From: Nemertoderma westbladi
Lineage: Eukaryota; Xenacoelomorpha; Nemertodermatida; Nemertodermatidae
Assembly: GCA_032718475.1 (NCBI GenBank)
Contig: JAUCBJ010003805.1
Location: 1 to 20,107 of the forward strand
Reading direction: 5' to 3'
DNA length: 20,107 bases
The notes below the pieces were generated by a model. It worked only from the letters and a program-made list of their open reading frames with translations. It had not been told where the DNA came from and did no database searches. The number at the start of each line of letters is the position of its first letter. Positions within the stretch are counted from its first letter, which is position 1. The translations under genes were made by a program, and so were the position numbers. Below are positions 10,020 to 19,149 of this stretch, piece after piece.

Positions 10020-10420
10020 AACTTTTGTTCCTGTAACACGCGCCATGTCTGCGATTCAGTTTATTGTGTCCACGTTTAATATCGAGGACAAAGAATACTC
10101 GCGAACAATAAACGGTAACACCTTTAGGCAGCAACACTTCAGCTCCTCTTCAAGTATACAATTTAACTTTACACATATTGAGATCGAGGTAATTATGTTA
10201 AATTCTTTGTGTCTTTAAAAGTGAGCGGCTTTGATTGACGTAGGAGAGGAGACATAGTTCATCCTATTAGCACAAGACAATAGTCCGCCCTTCCTCTGTC
10301 GAAGAAAGCGGCCCACAGAGGGCCTATCCTTTGTTGCAAAGGTGTCAACTCATTGTGTTGTTGCCGCACACCCCTACAACCGAATTAAGATTCAGGCCTG
10401 CATTCCTTGCTACTGTAGAC
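10020..10420. promoter_or_regulatory. Candidate cis-regulatory module with clustered SOX-like sites
   Basis: Within about 330 bp I count at least seven SOX-like cores on either strand: TTATTGTG (about 10061), GACAAAG (about 10087), AACAATAA (about 10104), TTCTTTGTG (about 10203), GACAATAG (about 10276), CCTTTGTTG (10328) and CATTGTG (about 10351). There is also a PBX/MEIS-like TTGATTGACG at about 10231 and several short palindromes between 10293 and 10342. There is no ORF. Dense transcription-factor motifs in a non-coding block about 7 kb upstream of a developmental regulator suggest an enhancer. That role is inferred, not shown. Confidence 0.4.
10293..10342. repeat. Cluster of short inverted repeats
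   Basis: CCTCTGT (10293-10299) pairs with ACAGAGG (10315-10321). GGCCC (10310-10314) pairs with GGGCC (10320-10324). CCTTTG-TTG-CAAAGG (10328-10342) is a perfect palindrome around three bases. Together they occupy 50 bp in the middle of the SOX-site cluster. Confidence 0.65.
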
Positions 10421-11293
10421 TGAATTCACAAATTATCTTCTATAGTTGGTTAGAGATTTTGAAATGAGTTGATGCTTCAATAAAGGAGCCTTTCGGCCCT
10501 ACCGTACTGCTCTATGTATCGGTTATGTTTGGTAACTCCACGCGACTGTTATTCGGCTATGGGGTTGTGTATAGCTTAGGGCTAACATTGTCACATATCA
10601 GGAAGCAAGTCCGTCCATATCCGGTTCAGGCGTGTAGGCACTCCAAGCGAATTCGAGTTTTCTATGCCGTTGTTTCTTAGTATCTAAACGTGGTGAGTCG
10701 TGGGTTCTTCTAGGGTTGTTTTTGTACCTCTATTTGCTGTGATAATATTGTTCCAACACGCCGATGGTAATAGGTTCTTCAGATTGACTGGTAACAGTAT
10801 CAGACCTATAAGTATAACTATAATGACTGAGACCTGCGTTGCGTTTAGTATAATCTTACGCATGACTAAATCCAGCTTGCTTTAAATGATACAAACTAAT
10901 GAGACCTGCCTTTCAAACCCTTTTTACAAATTATGTGTGCTCAAGTAAATTGTGTTTAATGGTTGACTTAGCAAATGTTTGTGCATATAGCAGAATAAAG
11001 GCCGGCTCCCAGAAGTGTATCCATAATCTCTATGAGATACTTTGTTACAGTTGAAGATGTCATTTGGAAGGTAATTATCCGGGGCCGGATGGAACCTTCG
11101 TCACTGGGCGCAACCACTGTATAATGGTCTCAGCAATATACTTTTGCAAGTATTAGTTATTTATTATTGACAGAATTCTTATAGGAGTACATTTACTTAT
11201 TAAAAGCTTATTCATATTAATTACCCTCTAAACATTTTCAAACTAAAATTACAATAGATATGCGAGCCTGGGGGTCGGGTGGGGTGATGGTGT
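10421..11293. other. Gene-free segment
   Basis: No supported gene or RNA. The open frame at about 10700 begins with GTG, not ATG, and matches nothing I know. Confidence 0.5.
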
Positions 11294-11312
11294 GGGGGGG
11301 GGGGGGGGGGGG
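11294..11312 (+). repeat. Poly(G) run, 19 bases
   Basis: An uninterrupted G homopolymer preceded by other G-rich words (ctgggggtcgggtggggtg), giving quadruplex potential on the plus strand. Confidence 0.9.
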
Positions 11313-11366
11313 TGAAGCTGTTCTTTGCCGCAGCAGTATGGTTGGGTGCAATCTTCTCCCGCGTCC

Positions 11367-11434
11367 ACTACTACTACTACTACTACGATCGGCATGCTGC
11401 ATTGCAGCTGCATTATATATATATTATATATATT
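11367..11434. repeat. (ACT)n and (AT)n microsatellites
   Basis: ACT repeats about six and a half times at 11367-11386. After a short stretch with the GCTGC-att-GCAGC palindrome comes an AT-dinucleotide tract at about 11413-11434. Confidence 0.85.
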
Positions 11435-12175
11435 TTAATAATGCTGTGCCGGCTTGCCGACAAAATTGCGCCGCCACAACTCCCATCCCATGATATTTGC
11501 TAGATCATCAGCATCTTCAAGGCCAATGTCCTTTAAGCTGCGTCTCTAGAAAGTCATGGGCTGTCCACTAAGCTTCTGGCAACCGCGTGTCCAACCATCG
11601 CCCATAGGAAGTCTTCGTCCGCGTCCAAACTTCGTCCGATTGTAGGGAAAGGAGCAGGTTCCAAAGTCGAATTTTTCTAACCAAAACATTAAACCACGTT
11701 GTTAACACTCATTTTGAGGGCGAAGATTAGTGCGGGTGAAGTGTGCTGCTTCCCCGCAGTATGATCCCATACAGACAATAGCTAATCCGTCACTGTAATT
11801 ACCCCGACTTTTACTAGTAAAGTATTTCCAACTTTCTATTCACTTTCTAGTCACTAAGTCCGATCCTTCATTTATATTGTATTAAAATTATGTGTAACGC
11901 GCTGCCCTATTGACCATTTTTGCTTTTATTTCGTAGCTCTAAAAAAGTTTGCATAATATTATACTTATTGCCTTCAATATGTGTGAAATTTAATTTAATT
12001 TTTTATAAATATTATCCACACTGTTAGACCTCCTGAGATACTGATAGAGCTCAGCTTAGTTATGACTGGACCATTTTAATGTTAGTCTGCTAAAAAGTAA
12101 AAGTAAATTTTTTGTCTTTTAGGCCAGTGTTAATTTTTCGTCTTTTACGCACAATGTCTTACGACATTTTTCCTG
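11435..12175. other. Gene-free segment
   Basis: No gene seen. A divergent copy of the dispersed ACCAAAAC motif is at 11680-11698. Confidence 0.5.
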
Positions 12176-12192
12176 CCCCCCCCCCCCCCCCC
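12176..12192 (-). repeat. Poly(C) run, 17 bases (poly(G) on minus)
   Basis: An uninterrupted C homopolymer on the plus strand. In the orientation of the SINE-like element it is a 3' terminal G run. Confidence 0.9.
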
Positions 12193-12277
12193 AGAATTGT
12201 ACTCCCCAGAGAAAACTGATACGGATGCAAGGAAGATATGCGCCCTGACTAGTCAATTGGAAGCATTCATGCTGAAA

Positions 12278-12366
12278 TTAAATCTGCCCTGGCCCCCATG
12301 CGGTGATCGAACCCACATCCTTCACGCCCACAACATCGGAGAGATATGAATTTAAGGCAGATTTAA
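12278..12366. repeat. 11-bp inverted repeat inside the SINE-like element
   Basis: TTAAATCTGCC (12278-12288) and GGCAGATTTAA (12356-12366) are exact reverse complements, 67 bases apart, bracketing most of the tRNA-like head. Confidence 0.7.
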
Positions 12367-12384
12367 CGACTACGATAGAGAGGG

Positions 12385-13259
12385 ACTATGCTGTCTATAA
12401 TAATTCATATTGATAATGTTATATGTGACATTAATACATTAGATAATTAAAAGTGTGTTGTGAATGCATCTGCATGTTTCTAACCAAAACTATAAACGAG
12501 AGTAAAGAACAAACAACTTGTTTTTAGCGTCGCCTATCTGCCATTTATTTCTAATTCCGTAAATTTATCCTGGATTGGAGTCACCACCCTATATCTGATA
12601 CATACTATACTGTGTATAATTTAGATATACTATATAGAAGCACTCCGTCTCGCTAGCATTTTGTAATTCTAATATCATATCGAATCGAAGTATCACATCA
12701 TGTCTTGTTACCTGGAAATGTGAAATGTGGTGCAATCGAAAATTTTATATATTTTATTCTTCCCAATGTAATTTAATAATAAGTCGATTTCCTGGGAATT
12801 TTGTGGATTTTCAGGTTTTAAAATCAAATGGAAGGATTTTGAAATAATACAGATTTGGAATTAAACAGTTCACTGAAAATTTGTCGTGACACCTATAATA
12901 TATAATATTAAAAAATTTCAAAAACTGTGCGACCATGTGTTTGTTAATTTTTCTTTATTTTATTAAGGACATTTACTATAACGATATGACTCAGTGAAAT
13001 CACATTGATAGCAATACAATAGTATATGGTAGTTTTCTTTAAAAAATTATGTAATTATTTGAATGATAAACTAAATCTGGGATAACCAGATGGTAAATCA
13101 CTACAAAAAAATAACAGCATAATTCTTTGAAAGAAATCGCATTTGATTCGGTGTGATCATAACAGCCCGGGAAGGCCACAATAAAACAAAATACATTCTA
13201 TTTTGATAGGAATGGTATGTAAATATTTTTTTGGTTTTGAAATGTTGTCTTTGAATAAA
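12385..13259. other. Gene-free AT-rich segment
   Basis: No gene seen. It contains the ACCAAAACTATAAACGAGAG copy at 12483-12502. Confidence 0.5.
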
Positions 13260-13620
13260 GCACGTGAAGGAGCAGCACATGATCGGTTTATCGCGCCAGC
13301 GGGTTGTAAAATGCATTTTTTTGAAGGGGGCGAGGATCCTGTTATCGGTTGTGAGACGAGGCCAGCAGGTACGACAGCCCATGTTTGGTACCGGTAGCAA
13401 GTTTAATCGCGATTGAAAAGAGCCTCTCCCGAACCACTCAGAGTGGCCTACCTACAACTGCGAGCGGTTGGAATCCCGCGCAATCTGTGTGGATCCCCGT
13501 GGGTGCTGCCCCGTCGCTGGGTATAGATAACTCAAGAACGTCTCCCCCTTTTAGAGGAGAAATCCACTCATGAAACCTCCTCAGTCCTCCGACCCATTTA
13601 CATCCCCTCTGTTACCTACA
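13260..13620. other. GC-richer island without recognisable gene
   Basis: Base composition rises above that of both flanks and includes a TACCGGTA palindrome at 13389-13396. Overlapping frames on both strands (up to 99 codons on minus) look like by-products of composition; none has a domain I know. GGTTGGAATCC near 13467 resembles a tRNA B-box with one mismatch but has no properly spaced A-box. It could be an old repeat. Confidence 0.3.
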
Positions 13621-14059
13621 ATTATCTCTGGCTCAGTTATCACAGCATGTAGTCTCTTGAAATAGTAATATTGTCCACTCTCCATATATATCATAATGAA
13701 CTGTATGAAAAATTGCAAACTGGATGATAAAATTATCTTTTGTGAAACAGTATGATTACTCAACACGACATAACATACGTAGCAAACATAATATAATATA
13801 TATTTCAAATCCAACTAATACATGAATGTTTAAGTGCTTGTGAACGCATTCGTGTAATGATTAATCTAATCTCCCTTGCCTTCGTTCTATTTGAAGAGGA
13901 CGGGCTTTGCTGCTGCAGCTATGGAAATGTTATTTTTCATTTTCTGTCACCTGCGTCGAAATGAGCAGGAAGCGATAAGACTAATAATGATATGAAGGCC
14001 AACTGCTATATATTGAGGAGCAATCTTAGAATGATTATTGGTTGCAAAGAGATAAAGGG
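13621..14059. other. Gene-free AT-rich segment
   Basis: I see nothing in it beyond short chance frames. Confidence 0.5.
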
Positions 14060-14520
14060 CCTGTTGTGTCGCCTGTATCAGCTGTTTTGATGTCCTGCAC
14101 TTGGTTTCTGGTCATTTGCCTTCCAGCAAATACTGTTTACAGTAGAGCCACAAAAATCTAAATCTGCACCACCCAAAGTGCATGTCCACCAATCTCTTTA
14201 TGAATCCTGGCCTGTAAACTGTTTGCAATGCTCAAAAGCCCAAGGAGAAAGGCTCCATCAATGGTCTGTGATAGCTGGCCAATAACTTTGTCTCATACAT
14301 ATTCTGCTACGATTCGGATTTTGGAGTGCAACTGTGCTCTTCTTCATGGCTGGCCTTGATACAACAAAGCTGGTGTTTGTGTTACAGGACACGCTACAAT
14401 AGCGGTGAACTGTATTCTTTGCTCAGTAGGAGGTGTTCGTCTTTACAAAGCAAATGAGCGCAACTATTTAGCCTTGAGGGACCAGTGGCCTCTCTGTTTT
14501 CATCTATTGTTGTGAAATTG
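14060..14520. other. GC-richer segment, possibly an old repeat
   Basis: Sequence complexity and G+C are higher than in the flanks, but all six frames are broken at short intervals. On the minus strand one frame is open for about 40 codons (from about 14520) without recognisable content. It may be a decayed transposon. Confidence 0.25.
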
Positions 14521-14910
14521 CTCAAAAGGAATTTTTATATTTATAGGCTGCAGTCATTCAACCGATTATTAAATTAAATAATTTTAAGCGTTAGCTTTCA
14601 AAAAATATATAACGAAATTCACCAAACTTTATTCTACTTTCATTTTCCTAACCAATATGCCTTGATTTGTTAGATTAACATTTCATGTACATTTTGAGCC
14701 AATAATGTAATAGCGGCGTATTAAACATACAGTTACTGTCAAACTGAAGAATTAGTTATGTTGAATTTCTTCTTAACTTGCTAAATCACGAGACTTTCAA
14801 CTAAACTGAGACTTCAAAATATTGAAGTTCCATATGAAGAATGATTTGGTTACCCCCATTAGTCTTTGTCTTGCGCATAAACACAGCGCTCATAGATTCT
14901 TTGCGTTATT

Positions 14911-14928
14911 CATTAAAGAAATTTAATG
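14911..14928. repeat. Short perfect hairpin
   Basis: CATTAAA (14911-14917) and TTTAATG (14922-14928) form a 7-bp perfect inverted repeat around GAAA. The flanking DNA from 14521 to 15134 shows no gene. Confidence 0.6.
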
Positions 14929-15134
14929 GGTTGCGCTACCATGAAAAGCGGCGGTGTATACAGAAGTAATAGGGGCGGTTTGTTTGGCCACAGTGCGTAG
15001 AAGATTGCTTATTAACGCGGCGTAATAGACGGACTTGGAGATCTGCTCGGGAGAACAGCTGCACAGTTTCTTGGATTGGACAGCAAGTAGAAGTATACGC
15101 GGTCGATACCCCTTCATACCACTGTGATCGATAA

Positions 15135-15158
15135 CCCCCCCTCCCTCCCCCCATCCCC
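15135..15158 (+). repeat. C-rich polypyrimidine tract
   Basis: Runs of seven, three, six and four C separated by single T or AT. A mirror-type, purine-strand G-rich tract. Confidence 0.75.
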
Positions 15159-16348
15159 TACGATCCCCATTTATTACTCACCCAAACATATTTTCCATTT
15201 GGCTAACTCCAACGGTCACATTTTGCGAAATTTCAATAACTAATTTCTTAGTCAATATCTATAATATGGATTTGGATATGTTCTTTGTCATGACGACTAT
15301 TTAATGATAAATCATATATAGGTATTACACCGAGTAAGTCTCGACACGCTGTTATCAATTTTGTAGACGGTTAAATCAATTTTATTGTCGTTGCTTAGAT
15401 TGAAGAAATGAATATAACCTTAAATGGATGTCTCCAGCGACGTCCCTTTTTAAAATCAATTGTTTTGTCAATACGGAATTGTAACTCAGCCACGGGTTAC
15501 GTATTTTACAAACGTCGACGTGTTGCAGTGATAGGAATGGATCGAACCTCCCATCTCTGGTTTATGGATCGGGATACTCCCTTGTTCCCCAGGAGGACCC
15601 TAGTTATGGATTGCTATCTTAGCCTTGAACATTAATCCATAAAGTTGAATGATAATGTGTAGCTTGTCAATAATACTTGTTAAGTAATGATTTTGATATT
15701 CTATTGCCAATAAAAAAACAAAACATACACTAGCATTGAATTGAATCGCACATGATACTAAAGTATGCCGTATGGTGCATGGTATGCGGTGTTTGTACCA
15801 TAAAGTAAGGGATGAGGTGTCTTATGCTGCCACATAGCAGCTCTACTGCTTTACGGAATAAATTTACTTTCAGACATTTGTTTCTGGTGTTTAATGCCGA
15901 CCACGCCTTGCTTATTTCGTAGTCCGAAGTCCTCAGCAGATCTCATAATGCAAGATCAAAGGCAGCAGAAGTTTTTTAGATTCCTGCAAGACCCTCTGAT
16001 GGGAATCCAAATTCACAGTCAGAATTTTGGTCTTTGTAACATGTAAATGACATTCGATGTAGACTAGCTTGCCTCTTCACTGCTGAGTAGTCTTTGGGCA
16101 CTATACATTATATCGGAGAGTAAACCTATATCGTTAGAAAAGTAGAGGTCCGTTAAATTTATTGGGTGTTTTCACTTAAATATCAATTAAGTGAATGGTG
16201 CTGGTTGCAGTGGCACATAATTATAACCAAAACAATAAAGAGAGTCAATAATAGACATGTTACAGTTTCATATTTGGCGTTAAACTGCTGTGTTATTTTC
16301 TTCGAAGTCCTCCCGATGAAATTTGATTGAGTCTATAAAAAAATCCCA
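15159..16348. other. Gene-free segment
   Basis: No supported gene. The 75-codon ATG frame at 15408-15635 lacks a recognisable domain. A copy of the dispersed ACCAAAAC motif is at 16226-16244. Confidence 0.45.
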
Positions 16349-16367
16349 CCCCCCCCCCCCCCCCCCC
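16349..16367 (+). repeat. Poly(C) run, 19 bases
   Basis: An uninterrupted C homopolymer flanked by ATCCCA and TTTAACC. Its flanks do not match those of the other runs. Confidence 0.9.
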
Positions 16368-16594
16368 TTTAACCTTTTACCTTTTAGCCACCCAGATTTT
16401 GGGAAACAAAGTTTAGGTTCAGGTCCGAAATCAACCATTATTATTGCTGAGCTTGTTATTGACAATGACATCTATCCCTGAATATCGCCACTACTTTGTA
16501 GAATAGGACACCCATTTGTGAAACTGGACAGTATTTTGTCCCATTATATATCAATATATCTGCCTCATTGCACGATTATTTTAAACTTCACTGA

Positions 16595-16903
16595 CTACGC
16601 GACGGTGGGAGTCATAGACTCTCCAATTACTTCGGCATCTGGACACGGATATTCCGGAAGGATGACTGGGGTTGTCGCACTCCAGATGCCACGCGACCAA
16701 TCGCCCCACGGACACGGTATGTAGGCGCCGGTTGTTGCATCCAACCTCACAAGCATACCGGTAGGCCTATAGAGGCAGTCCTGATTGATTTGCGCTGATT
16801 GCGGACAGCCTATACTTTCCTGTTTATCGACAAAAGACTTCATTGTAGTCGAAACATAGAACCGTGTACCGAGGGCGTGGAAATTATGTGGCCGCGTGGC
16901 CAA
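16595..16903 (-). CDS. Hypothetical 102-codon ORF in a GC-rich island
   Basis: An ATG-initiated frame of 102 codons with stop, inside an island (about 16590-17030) clearly GC-richer than its flanks. The peptide has five Cys, three of them in CP pairs (GCPQSAQ, IPCPWGDWSRG, EYPCPDAEV), and no low complexity. I recognise no family and see no signal peptide or membrane segment. A shorter overlapping frame on the plus strand (16518-16724) shows that GC content alone lengthens ORFs here. The island also has two TAGGCCTA and one TACCGGTA palindromes, which argues for a repeat. Real exon, old repeat or chance all remain open. Confidence 0.18.
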   Translation of the reverse strand: MATRPHNFHALGTRFYVSTTMKSFVDKQESIGCPQSAQINQDCLYRPTGMLVRLDATTGAYIPCPWGDWSRGIWSATTPVILPEYPCPDAEVIGESMTPTVA

Positions 16904-18137
16904 TCTATCTTCGGGTACTTGGACCTACGATAGGGCCGGGGCTCAACAGTAGGCCTACGCTACCATACTGCTCTGTAGCCAGCCGTGGCCACTACGGCAT
17001 CCGGTGCTATGTGTGGGAAACTAAAATAACTGTATTACTAGTTTGACGTATGTTTATGTAACCTATTGTTGATAGCCATCAATTAAAAATAAAAAAAAAT
17101 TGACACAAAATGACATACAGTTTAGAATCTTAAATAACTAGGTTGGATAAATGGATACAAAAAGTCGACAATAAATGGGCTGATATATGTGGATGCAATA
17201 TTCTGTAAGAGTTATGTGAACAATAAACATACTCATATATTGTATTCATAGCGTAGTGTTTACTCGCCCCAGACTAAAAAAATACAATATATAAATAATT
17301 AGTACGTCATATTTGTAGTTTCTCCCACCAGACTATTATAGTTTTACATTCTTTTACGACCGTTTTAAATAAATTAGCATCCGGTGAGCAATATATTAAG
17401 CACGTCATAAATAACCATTTCGACAGGTAAACGGTGCCGTTTATTGGCTTTCAAAAACATGTGGAATGGAATAGACAATAGGACAGAAAAATCTAGCATT
17501 GCAATGGCTACAAAATCAAAACCCTTATTTATTTTATGAGCAGGGGCCTTTTGATATAACAACTCAATTATTGACAGTTACAATGTTGGCTGTAGGATAA
17601 TTGGTAGCGAGAGCAGCCTGAGGCTAGACTAGGATGGGGAATGGGTAAAAATGGTCACCCTGGGGTGGGTGCTTGAAATGCACAATGTAAGAACACGAAC
17701 AAAGGGACCCTACTAAGGTTAATACAACCTTATTGACCATATAATCGCTGTAACTAGACGCTACATGGTGTCTCACTAAGAACGAGGCCATTTTTAATCC
17801 ATTCTATAGTGTAGCCAAAATGAATATCTGATCACCAACTGTGTAGGAATTTTGGAAGATAGATAATATCGCCCTAAGGTACAGGATACATCTTACGTGT
17901 TCACGGGCGCATCCACCCGATTAAATCGATTGCCAGTGCACTAGAGAGTCAGATCACAATTATTTTCAAGAATAACAAATAAGTAATAATAACAAGATGC
18001 TTCTGAAACTGAATGCTCTAAATTCCACTGAGTCACCCCAAATCCTATGAAATACATATATTTATAAAACACAATATTGCGGACTGCAGCTGATTACTTT
18101 CATTCATTAACATTCTGAAAATATTAGCAAGCAAGTT
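16904..18137. other. Gene-free segment
   Basis: The GC-rich island continues to about 17030 with TAGGCCTA at 16950-16957, then returns to AT-rich DNA. A hairpin TAAGGTT-aatac-AACCTTA lies at 17714-17732. No gene seen. Confidence 0.5.
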
Positions 18138-18251
18138 ACAACAAGGTACAATAAGGTAGATACAACAAGGTATTATTATAATATAATTATTTAGATTGGA
18201 ATAAAATTTATATTATAGTGTTTAACCTGAAATATCATGGACAACAAGGTA
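18138..18251 (+). repeat. Short interspersed repeat ACAACAAGGTA
   Basis: Exact copies at 18138-18148, 18162-18172 and 18241-18251, plus a one-mismatch copy at 18148-18158. The 8-base core CAACAAGG appears again at 18904-18911, beyond the LINE remnant. Confidence 0.6.
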
Positions 18252-18257
18252 CATATT

Positions 18258-18812
18258 AAATAAAATTTCCCGCTCAGCTGGTTTTTTCTATAAGTTAAGA
18301 CATATCTTCCCATCCCAGATCCTTCGTATGCTGTACTTCACTTTGATCAATCCATACATTAATTATGGTATATAGGCATGGGGTGTCGCCGGTAGTACTG
18401 TTCTCCGACCTATTCGAATTAAAATAAATCAAATTATTCGCTGTCTAACCTTCAGTCACTACCGTTCATCCTCCATACCAATATATAAATATCTCAATAC
18501 ATTACCTTTACAATCGCTATTCAACTACAGTACCAGTTAGGCCAACTAATGTACGATATATCCAACAACCCTAAACATCCTCTTTCTCATCTATTTACAA
18601 CTTTCTCTGAGATTCATCGTTACAACACTAGGTCGGCAGCTGCAGGCAAATACGTCATACCATTAACACGGCTGAATGTGGCTCATGAGTCTATTGCTGT
18701 TTTGGATGCTTCTTTTTGGAATAACTTACCAAGTTCATTAACAACTTCAACAACAAAAAATATATTAAAAAAACAATTGAAGACATTCTTAATAGATTAT
18801 AACACGATTTAA
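18258..18812 (+). pseudogene. Reverse-transcriptase C-terminal fragment, stop and frameshift
   Basis: Two defects are visible. A TAG replaces the Trp expected in the YGIxAWG motif (about 18369-18371). A frameshift falls near 18520-18535: the frame carrying YKYLNTLPLQSLF stops shortly after, and homology resumes in the frame that runs through LMYDISNNPKHPLSHLF to the stop at 18812. The last part, HRYNTRSAAAGKYVIPLTRL and onwards, is the best-preserved piece (87 codons from the ATG at 18549, which is internal to the original protein and not a true start). Confidence 0.75.
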
Positions 18813-18903
18813 TCATTTTTCTTTTTTTTAGGACTACATGATTTACATAAAATTTAATTAAAAATTAAATTAAAATAAAAACAAAATTTATGAAGACACA
18901 AAT
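18813..18903 (+). other. AT-rich 3' end of the LINE remnant
   Basis: After the stop come a T run and A-rich DNA with the inverted repeat TTTAATT-aaa-AATTAAA near 18853. No long poly(A) tail is seen. Confidence 0.45.
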
Positions 18904-18911
18904 CAACAAGG

Positions 18912-19069
18912 CAACTCGATATTACATATAGTAAATGACTACTTTTTTATTACTTCTACTATATTATATATTATACGGTGCAATGCAATACCTCATAAAC
19001 ATATTCATTTTAATAACCCGAGTAACAGATTTACAGTATAATATTCTTTAATTATATTTACAGTATTTA
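18912..19069. other. AT-rich segment
   Basis: I see nothing in it. Confidence 0.5.
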
Positions 19070-19149
19070 GGGGGTGGCTGTCGGCCTCGACTGGCATTGC
19101 CATTGCAAACAGTCACTACCCCCATAATAAATCGTCGTTAGGTGACGAT
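19070..19149 (+). other. Cluster of three potential hairpins
   Basis: GGGGGTGGCTGT (19070-19081) pairs with 19109-19123 (ACAG, then CTACCCCC after a three-base bulge). Inside lies TGGC-att-GCCA (19092-19102), and beside it ATCGTC...GACGAT (19131-19149). A transcript could fold into a long stem with a nested hairpin and a second stem-loop. No tRNA, snRNA or other known family is recognised. Confidence 0.35.

Larger units (their letters stand above)
12176..12384 (-). mobile_element. Decayed tRNA-derived SINE-like element
   Basis: Read on the minus strand, 12384-12293 resembles a type II (Ser/Leu) tRNA head. An A-box-like TAGTCGTTAAATC matches the AGTnGTTAA pattern, and 59 bases on is a B-box-like GGTTCGATCAC (12313-12303), one base off consensus. 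The flanking heptamers CCCTCTC (12384-12378) and ATGGGGG (12299-12293) can pair at five of seven positions, as in an acceptor stem. No anticodon arm folds, so it is not a functional tRNA. A non-coding body of about 100 bp follows and ends in a 17-base G run. It could instead be an isolated tRNA pseudogene with unrelated 3' DNA. Confidence 0.4.
18250..18903 (+). mobile_element. 5'-truncated LINE (non-LTR retrotransposon) remnant
   Basis: Broken reading frames encode the C-terminal end of a non-LTR reverse transcriptase of the Jockey/CR1/L2-like group, which copied the element at its target. The first part reads KISRSAGFFYKLRHIFPSQI, then LRMLYFTLINPYINYGI and AWG, a typical thumb-region pattern. 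The last part has the characteristic RYNTRSA and ends FWNNLPSSL...KKQLKTFL. CAACAAGG flanks both ends (18242-18249, 18904-18911), a possible 8-bp target-site duplication. The endonuclease and catalytic reverse transcriptase domains are absent, so this is a dead 5'-truncated copy. Clade assignment is uncertain. Confidence 0.75.

Noticed and set aside
10700-10885. 61-codon frame with a signal-peptide-like hydrophobic start
   Set aside because: It begins at GTG, which is not a normal nuclear start codon, and no acceptor or homology supports it.
13101-13400. 99-codon minus-strand ORF
   Set aside because: It crosses a sharp composition boundary, has irregular residue content and no recognisable motif; expected by chance.
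13440-13490. B-box-like GGTTGGAATCC with an upstream TGGCCTACC
   Set aside because: The boxes are only about 24 bases apart, too close for a tRNA, and the arms do not pair.
15541-15550. Perfect tRNA B-box GGTTCGATCC on the minus strand
   Set aside because: The only A-box-like sequence is about 78 bases away, the T-stem has a mismatch, and no cloverleaf forms.
15408-15635. 75-codon ATG frame
   Set aside because: No domain, no splice or poly(A) context, and within the chance length range.
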